Source: an uncultured Collinsella sp. (GTDB taxonomy: Bacteria > Actinomycetota > Coriobacteriia > Coriobacteriales > Coriobacteriaceae). Taken from it: DNA of 5,957 bases. Below, piece after piece: positions 1 to 4,353 of this stretch. The DNA lies in assembly GCA_902495945.1 (NCBI GenBank), contig CABUZD010000108.1, positions 1-5,957 of the forward strand. The letters are read 5' to 3'. The notes below the pieces were generated by a model. That model worked only from the letters and a program-made list of their open reading frames with translations. It was not told where the DNA came from and searched no databases. Each line of letters begins with the position of its first letter. Within the stretch, counting starts at the first letter, position 1. A program made the translations under genes and the position numbers.

Positions 1-1
1 C

Positions 2-862
2 GGCACCCTTACGCTGGGTGATCAGGTTATTGCCGGCGCCTACCCCATCCGTGTTGCCGAGATGGCAATGACGGGCCAGCCCTTCTCCGATAGCACCTAC
101 TTCAACAGCTACACCTTCAACAACCTGTGGCCCTACATCGGTATCGGTCTCGCCTTTATCTTCACCGCTTACAAGGGGAACAAGGATAAGACCAAGGCTG
201 TCATTATCCCGCTGATCATCACCGCCGTGCTCTCCTGCGTGACCGAGCCCATGGACTTCCTCTTTGTCTTTGCCGCTCCCGTGCTCTTTGTCGTTCACTC
301 GGTTCTTTCCGGCATCTTCCTGGTTCTGCTCAAGGTCCTCTCCGTGCCCGCTTCGACCGCAGGCGGTATCATCAACATCGTGGTTTCCAACCTGGTCCTC
401 GGTGTCGACAAGACCAACTGGCCGGTTATGCTGGTGCTTGGAGTCGTCAACGCCGCTCTGTACTTCTTCCTCTTCACCTTCCTCATCAAGAAGCTCAACC
501 TCCACACGCCTGGTCGCGAGGAGGAGTCCGAGCTCGCCGAGTCCGTTGCCGAGGGCGAGGCCGCCGCGTCTGTCGCGGTGAAGCAGGGCGCTGTTGCCGC
601 GGCTCCCGCAGAGGGCGTCGATGCAGGTATTGCCGACCTGGTCGCAGGTCTTGGCGGCAAGGACAACATCGAGGAGCTCGAGAACTGCTTTACGCGTCTC
701 CGCGTGAACGTTAAGAACCCGGACCTCATCAATGAGGACCTCATCAACCACGTGCCCAACAGCGGCATCAACCGCAACGGCAATAATATCCAGATCATCT
801 TTGGCATGAAGGTCGCCGAGATGCGCGACAAGGTCGAAAACGCAATTGAGAAGGAGCAGTAA
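2..862 (+). CDS. PTS alpha-glucoside-type permease EIICB, C-terminal part (5' truncated by window)
   Basis: This frame is open from base 2 without a stop, so the gene begins before the window and about 286 C-terminal residues are visible; whole EIICB proteins of this family are usually a little over 500 residues. It is a membrane permease that takes up a sugar while phosphorylating it. The first ~165 visible residues are hydrophobic EIIC sequence with several membrane segments. They include TEPMDF at visible residues 81-86 (bases 242-259), the counterpart of the TEP(I/M)(E/D)F sugar-binding loop of glucose/glucoside EIIC domains. A charged then Ala/Val-rich linker (about 171-208) leads to an EIIB domain with the phosphorylation site NCFTRLRV; the acceptor Cys is visible residue 229 (bases 686-688). 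No EIIA domain follows, so an EIIA supplied in trans is expected. The alpha-glucoside assignment (MalX/GlvC-like) leans on the adjacent 6-phospho-alpha-glucosidase; a glucose or other glucoside substrate remains possible. Confidence 0.93.
   Translation, partial: GTLTLGDQVIAGAYPIRVAEMAMTGQPFSDSTYFNSYTFNNLWPYIGIGLAFIFTAYKGNKDKTKAVIIPLIITAVLSCVTEPMDFLFVFAAPVLFVVHSVLSGIFLVLLKVLSVPASTAGGIINIVVSNLVLGVDKTNWPVMLVLGVVNAALYFFLFTFLIKKLNLHTPGREEESELAESVAEGEAAASVAVKQGAVAAAPAEGVDAGIADLVAGLGGKDNIEELENCFTRLRVNVKNPDLINEDLINHVPNSGINRNGNNIQIIFGMKVAEMRDKVENAIEKEQ
851..856 (+). promoter_or_regulatory. Shine-Dalgarno for the GH4 gene
   Basis: AAGGAG lies inside the last codons of the permease gene, 9 nt before the ATG at 866. 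It supports that start and shows that the glycosidase is translated from the same message, probably coupled to the end of the permease. Confidence 0.8.
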
Positions 863-865
863 ACA

Positions 866-2248
866 ATGATCATTACTCTGTGTGGTGGCGGATCCACCTT
901 TACCCCCGGCATCGTCAAGTCCATCGCCCTGCGCAAGGACGAGCTCGACGTTGACGAGATTCGTCTGTACGACATCAACGAGGAGCGCCAGCGCAAGATC
1001 GGCGTGCTCGTGGACTGGATTTTGCACGAGGATCTCGGCCTTGACATCAAGCTGACGGTGACCACAGACAAAAAGACGGCTTTTACCGACGCGAGCTTCG
1101 TGTTTGCCCAGATGCGCGTGGGCGGCTACGCCATGCGCGAGCAGGACGAGAAGATTCCGCTGCGTCACGGCTGCGTTGGTCAGGAGACTTGCGGTTGCGG
1201 CGGCCTTGCCTACGGCATGCGCACCATCTTCCCCATGGTCGAGCTGATCGATGACGTTGAGAAGTACGCCAAGAAGGACTACTGGATTCTCAACTACTCC
1301 AACCCTGCCGCCATCGTCTCCGAGGGCTGCCGTGTGCTGCGTCCCAACGCTCGTATCATCAACATCTGCGACATGCCGATCGCGATCATCGACGTGGTTT
1401 GCGCCGCGCTCGATATCGACAAGAAGGATGTCGAGTACGATTACTTTGGCCTCAACCACTTTGGTTGGTTCACCTCGATCCGCCACAAGGGCGAGGAGGT
1501 GCTCCCGCAGCTGCGCGAGTACATCAAGGAGCACGAGATTCTGCTGCCCGATTCCTACCTCAAGGGCATGGGCTCGCTCATGGCAAAGAAGCCCGAGGAG
1601 ACCGCCGACGAGCATCCCGAGCAGAACCGCCACACCAAGGGCAGCTGGTACTACGTCTGGAAGGGCGAGTACGAGATCATGGAGTGCTTCCCGGAGTACC
1701 TGCCCAACACGTATCTGAACTACTACCTGCAGCAGAAGGAGTTCGTCGAGCATTCCAACCCCGAGCGCACCCGTGCTAACGAGGTTGAGGAGACGCGCGA
1801 GAAGAACCTCTTCGACGGCATCGACCACTACGAGAAGACGGGCGAGATCGACGAGAGCACGTTCTATGCGGGCAGCCACGGCGACTGGATTGCCGACCTG
1901 GCTATCGCTCTGAAGAACGACACCAAGCAGCGCTTCCTGGTCATTTGCGAGAACAAGGGCGCCATCCCCAACATGCCCTACGACGCCATGGTCGAGCTGC
2001 CTGCCTACATTGGCAAGAACGGCCCCGAGGTCATCAGCCGCGACAACATTCCTCTGTTCCAGCAGGGCCTCATGATGCAGCAGCTGAACTCCGAGAAGCT
2101 TGTGGTCGAGGCCACGATCGAGGGCTCGTACGAGAAGGCACTCAAGGCCTTTACGCTCAACAAGACCGTGCCTTCGATGAAGGTCGCCAAGGAGGTTCTC
2201 GACGACATGATCGAGGCCAACAAGGGTTACTGGCCCGAGCTTAGCTAA
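866..2248 (+). CDS. glvA: 6-phospho-alpha-glucosidase, glycoside hydrolase family 4
   Basis: A complete 460-residue cytoplasmic enzyme, close to the usual GH4 length (about 440-460). GH4 enzymes need NAD+ and a divalent metal (usually Mn2+) and cleave by oxidation and elimination at the sugar ring. The N-terminus has the dinucleotide-binding loop CGGGSTFTPG (residues 6-15). NYSNPAA (143-149) is a conserved sugar/NAD-contact segment. CDMP (168-171) is the signature that separates 6-phospho-alpha-glucosidases from 6-phospho-beta-glucosidases (CNVP-type) and alpha-galactosidases. By analogy with Bacillus GlvA, C168 and H198 (in GLNHFGW) bind the metal, D169 is the acid, and a Tyr in SWYYVW (260-265) is the likely base. 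The start at 866 has a good Shine-Dalgarno, and the NAD-binding loop starts almost at once, as in the family. It follows the permease stop by 3 nt. Expected reaction: maltose 6'-phosphate (or a related phospho-alpha-glucoside) to glucose 6-phosphate plus glucose. An unusual cysteine-rich stretch lies at 103-111. Confidence 0.95.
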   Translation: MIITLCGGGSTFTPGIVKSIALRKDELDVDEIRLYDINEERQRKIGVLVDWILHEDLGLDIKLTVTTDKKTAFTDASFVFAQMRVGGYAMREQDEKIPLRHGCVGQETCGCGGLAYGMRTIFPMVELIDDVEKYAKKDYWILNYSNPAAIVSEGCRVLRPNARIINICDMPIAIIDVVCAALDIDKKDVEYDYFGLNHFGWFTSIRHKGEEVLPQLREYIKEHEILLPDSYLKGMGSLMAKKPEETADEHPEQNRHTKGSWYYVWKGEYEIMECFPEYLPNTYLNYYLQQKEFVEHSNPERTRANEVEETREKNLFDGIDHYEKTGEIDESTFYAGSHGDWIADLAIALKNDTKQRFLVICENKGAIPNMPYDAMVELPAYIGKNGPEVISRDNIPLFQQGLMMQQLNSEKLVVEATIEGSYEKALKAFTLNKTVPSMKVAKEVLDDMIEANKGYWPELS

Positions 2249-2257
2249 AGACAGAAG

Positions 2258-2290
2258 GTCGCTGGCGCAAAAGAGTCGCTGACCGCAAAA
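2258..2290 (+). repeat. Short imperfect tandem repeat between the GH4 stop and the terminator
   Basis: GTCGCTG followed by GCAAAA occurs twice in a row: at 2258-2272 with a 2-nt spacer (GC) and at 2275-2290 with a 3-nt spacer (ACC). The copies start 17 nt apart. It lies in the 3' untranslated stretch just before the terminator hairpin. No function can be assigned; it may be a chance duplication. Confidence 0.5.
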
Positions 2291-2297
2291 CTTGATT

Positions 2298-2333
2298 AAT
2301 GCCCCGTCCACGTCATTGCGTGGGCGGGGCATT
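2298..2333 (+). terminator. Intrinsic terminator of the sugar operon
   Basis: A 15-bp stem (2298-2312 pairing with 2319-2333) closes a 6-nt loop (TCATTG). It contains a single G-U wobble (T2308 with G2323) and a very G/C-rich core (GCCCCGTCCACG). The downstream tract GTCGTTTGG is only moderately T-rich, so it is not a textbook U-run. Its position 50 nt after the GH4 stop and before the next operon fits a transcription end. The stem is nearly symmetric with an A on its left foot, but no gene on the minus strand would need it. Confidence 0.85.
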
Positions 2334-2386
2334 GTCGTTTGGTAACGCGTTTTATCAAATATGGCATTTATCTGCGGTAATGTTCT
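2334..2386 (+). promoter_or_regulatory. AT-rich stretch, probable promoter region of the hydrogenase operon
   Basis: After the terminator the base composition drops sharply from the G/C-rich coding level to an A/T-rich segment. This is where a promoter for the operon starting at 2521 would be expected. Weak hexamer candidates exist, such as TTGTCG at 2332-2337 with TCAAAT at 2355-2360 (17-nt spacing, four matches of six each), but none is convincing and the exact promoter cannot be fixed by eye. Confidence 0.35.
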
Positions 2387-2408
2387 ATTTCACCGCTGAG
2401 GGTGACAT
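2387..2408. promoter_or_regulatory. Dyad symmetry, candidate operator
   Basis: ATTTCACC (2387-2394) and GGTGACAT (2401-2408) are reverse complements at 7 of 8 positions around a 6-nt spacer, GCTGAG. The site lies just downstream of the AT-rich probable promoter stretch. The half-site orientation (TCACC outer-left, GGTGA right) is opposite to that of CRP and Rex boxes, so no named regulator is proposed. Confidence 0.4.
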
Positions 2409-2435
2409 TTCATGCCGCCTGCCGAACTGCGTGGA

Positions 2436-2456
2436 GACCTAACAACTTTTTAGGTC
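2436..2456. promoter_or_regulatory. Perfect 7-bp inverted repeat, candidate operator or leader hairpin
   Basis: GACCTAA (2436-2442) and TTAGGTC (2450-2456) are perfect reverse complements around a 7-nt spacer, CAACTTT. The dyad ends 64 nt before the start codon at 2521. As RNA it could form a small hairpin. No U-run follows, so a terminator role is unlikely; an operator in the 5' region of the hydrogenase operon is the more natural reading. Confidence 0.45.
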
Positions 2457-2479
2457 AGTGTTGTGCGTGTAGCAATTTC

Positions 2480-2499
2480 GCCCGGCCTCGCCTCCGGGC
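2480..2499 (+). promoter_or_regulatory. Small G/C hairpin just upstream of the ribosome binding site
   Basis: GCCCGG (2480-2485) pairs with CCGGGC (2494-2499) over an 8-nt loop. It sits 11 nt before the Shine-Dalgarno of the next gene. It may shape translation initiation or RNA stability. With only 6 bp in G/C-rich DNA it could be chance. Confidence 0.3.
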
Positions 2500-2510
2500 T
2501 GCCATGTGAG

Positions 2511-2516
2511 AGGGGA
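2511..2516 (+). promoter_or_regulatory. Shine-Dalgarno that sets the start at 2521
   Basis: AGGGGA lies 4 nt before ATG 2521 (5 nt from the AGGGG core). An in-frame GTG at 2506 would lie upstream of this purine tract and have no equally good binding site. An in-frame TAG at 2470-2472 rules out any longer N-terminus. ATG 2521 is therefore preferred. Confidence 0.7.
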
Positions 2517-2520
2517 TCTT

Positions 2521-4353
2521 ATGGCTCGACTGCATGTAATGGAACGCAGCCACGCTCAGGCCGTCATGGACGACCTGCACGATGCGCTCGGACGTCGTCT
2601 GGCGGTGAGCTCGCTCGCCCCGTGTCCCGTGGAGTTTACGGCAGCGCTCGTCAACCTGTGCTCCACCCAGAGCTGCGGCAAGTGCACGCCCTGTCGCGTG
2701 GGCCTGAGCGCGCTGAGCGACCTGCTTGCCGATGTGCTCGAAGGGCGCGCCGATGAGTCCACGCTCAACCTGATTGAGCGCACGGCCCGCACCATCTACC
2801 TTTCGAGCGACTGCGCCATCGGCTACGAAGCTGGCGCCATGGCACTCACGGCCATTCGCGGCTTCCGCGACGATTTTGAGCATCACATTCGCGAGCACTC
2901 CTGCGGCTTTGATCGTGAGGCCCGCGTCCCGTGTGTCTCGGGCTGTCCGGCACACGTCGACATTCCCGGTTACATTTCGCTCGTCGAGGCCGGCCGCTAT
3001 GCCGATGCCGTCAAGGTCATCCGCAAGAATAACCCGCTGCCGCTCGTCTGCGGCCTGGTGTGCGAGCATCCCTGCGAGATGCACTGTCGCCGTGGCATGG
3101 TCGACGACCCCATGAACATCCTCGCCCTTAAGCGTTTTGCCGTTGAGCACAGTGACCTCAACGACCACAAGCCGCATGTAGTGGACAACACCGGTAAGCG
3201 CGTCGCCGTGATCGGCGGCGGCCCGGCCGGCCTTTCCTGCGCCTACTACCTGGCCGTGATGGGTCATAAGGTGACCATCTTTGAGCAGCGTCACCACTTG
3301 GGCGGCATGCTGCGCTACGGCATCCCCAGCTATCGTCTGCCGCGCGAGCGCCTGCAGGCCGAGATCGACTGGATCTTGAGCGCCGGCATCGACGTTGAGC
3401 TCGATCACTCCGTCAACGGCGAGGAGCTTGCCCGCCTGCGCGACGAGTTCGATGCCGTCTACCTGGCCATCGGTGCCCACAGCGATAAGAAGCTCGGCCT
3501 TCCGGGCGAAGAGGCGCCCGGCGTGGAGTCGGCCGTCAAGATGCTGCGTGCCATCGGCGATGACGAGCTGCCCGACCTGAGCGGCCAGCGCGTGTGCGTC
3601 ATCGGCGGCGGCAACGTGGCCATGGACGTGGCGCGCTCTGCCGTGCGCTGCGGTGCCGAAAAGGTAGGCATCGTCTACCGCCGTCGCATCTGCGATATGA
3701 CGGCTCAGGACGCCGAGATCGCTGGCGCCCAGGCCGAGGGTTGCGAGGTTCTGGAGCTCACAGCCCCGCTCGGTATCGAGACGGGCGAGGACGGACGCGT
3801 GAACGGCCTGCGCGTACAGCCGCAGATTATCGGCGAGCCCCGCCGCGGGCGCCCGGCCCCGCGTGCCGCCGCCACGCCCGAGCGCGTCATCCTCTGCGAG
3901 CGCGTGTTTGTCGCCATTGGCCAGGACATTGATTCCAAGCCGTTTGAGGAGATGGGCATTGCCTGCAAGTGGGGCTGCATCGTCACCGATTCGGACGGCG
4001 CCGTGCCCAACTTCGATGGCCTCTTTAGCGGCGGCGACTGCCAGACCGGCCCCGCCACCGTCATCCGAGCCATCAATGCCGGCCGCGTGGCTTCGGCAAA
4101 CATCGACCGCTACCTTGGTTTCGACCACAAGATCAAGCTCGAGGTTGAGCTGCCGACCGTCCAGTTTAAGGGCAAGCATGAGTGCGGCCGCTGCGAGCTG
4201 GGTGAGCGCGAGGCCGGCGAGCGTATTCACGATTGGAATCTGGTCGAGCAGGGCCTTACCGAGGAGGAGGCTCGCCAGGAGGCAAGCCGCTGCCTGCGTT
4301 GCGACCACTTTGGCTTTGGCGCGTTCCGCGGAGGGAGGAACCTGGAATGGTAG
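2521..4353 (+). CDS. GltD-like FAD/NAD(P)H oxidoreductase with an N-terminal NuoF-type iron-sulfur domain; hydrogenase partner subunit
   Basis: A 610-residue cytoplasmic redox protein. Residues 40-120 match the C-terminal [4Fe-4S] domain of NuoF/HydB: SCGKCTPCR gives C52, C55 and C58, with the fourth ligand at C98. Residues 128-205 match the N-terminal double-cluster domain of GltD and dihydropyrimidine dehydrogenase, with C128, C138, C142, C177, C181, C185 and C189. Then comes the FAD-binding Rossmann motif VIGGGPAGLSCAYYL (230-244). A second nucleotide motif, VIGGGNVAMDVARSAV (360-375), ends in the basic stretch YRRR (386-389), which favours NADPH. The second FAD-contact motif is GLFSGGDCQTGPATV (500-514). 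The tail carries C555-x2-C558 and C591-x2-C594. The protein is clearly not a whole NuoF: the FMN/NADH-binding and SLBB parts are absent, and an upstream in-frame stop excludes a missed extension. Overlap with hydA makes it the likely NAD(P)H-linked electron-transfer subunit of that hydrogenase. Automated annotation may call it glutamate synthase small subunit, but no large subunit is near. Confidence 0.92.
   Translation: MARLHVMERSHAQAVMDDLHDALGRRLAVSSLAPCPVEFTAALVNLCSTQSCGKCTPCRVGLSALSDLLADVLEGRADESTLNLIERTARTIYLSSDCAIGYEAGAMALTAIRGFRDDFEHHIREHSCGFDREARVPCVSGCPAHVDIPGYISLVEAGRYADAVKVIRKNNPLPLVCGLVCEHPCEMHCRRGMVDDPMNILALKRFAVEHSDLNDHKPHVVDNTGKRVAVIGGGPAGLSCAYYLAVMGHKVTIFEQRHHLGGMLRYGIPSYRLPRERLQAEIDWILSAGIDVELDHSVNGEELARLRDEFDAVYLAIGAHSDKKLGLPGEEAPGVESAVKMLRAIGDDELPDLSGQRVCVIGGGNVAMDVARSAVRCGAEKVGIVYRRRICDMTAQDAEIAGAQAEGCEVLELTAPLGIETGEDGRVNGLRVQPQIIGEPRRGRPAPRAAATPERVILCERVFVAIGQDIDSKPFEEMGIACKWGCIVTDSDGAVPNFDGLFSGGDCQTGPATVIRAINAGRVASANIDRYLGFDHKIKLEVELPTVQFKGKHECGRCELGEREAGERIHDWNLVEQGLTEEEARQEASRCLRCDHFGFGAFRGGRNLEW
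4333..4338 (+). promoter_or_regulatory. Shine-Dalgarno for hydA inside the preceding gene
   Basis: GGGAGG within the last codons of the oxidoreductase gene lies 8 nt before ATG 4347. It supports the overlapping start and translational coupling of the two subunits. A second, weaker GGAG at 4392-4395 precedes the in-frame ATG at 4404. Confidence 0.75.

Noticed and set aside
295..1071. Minus-strand open frame across the permease/glycosidase junction
   Set aside because: Ser/Thr/Arg-rich translation lacking any family pattern; both plus-strand genes are firmly identified.
866..2248. 6-phospho-beta-glucosidase or alpha-galactosidase of GH4
   Set aside because: The CDMP motif at 168-171 is the 6-phospho-alpha-glucosidase signature; those other subfamilies carry different residues there.
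2387..2475. Rex, FNR or CRP box controlling the hydrogenase operon
   Set aside because: The dyads have the wrong half-site sequence or orientation (TCACC..GGTGA instead of GTGA..TCAC), and TTGTGCGTGTAGCAA at 2461-2475 has only 3-bp symmetry.
2480..2499. Terminator upstream of the hydrogenase operon
   Set aside because: The hairpin stem is only 6 bp and is followed by GCCATGTGAGAGG, not a T-run.
2506..2508. GTG as the start of the oxidoreductase gene
   Set aside because: It lies upstream of the AGGGG Shine-Dalgarno that is well placed for ATG 2521, and the five extra residues add no conserved sequence.
2455..4308. A 617-codon open frame on the minus strand opposite the oxidoreductase gene
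   Set aside because: Its product is a low-complexity Ala/His/Val/Asp-rich sequence with no recognisable domain, as expected for the antisense of G/C-rich codons. The plus strand carries clear cofactor and cysteine motifs.
2521..4353. Glutamate synthase small subunit (gltD)
   Set aside because: The core is GltD-like, but the NuoF-type N-terminal cluster domain, the cysteine tail, the overlap with hydA and the absence of gltB argue against glutamate synthesis.
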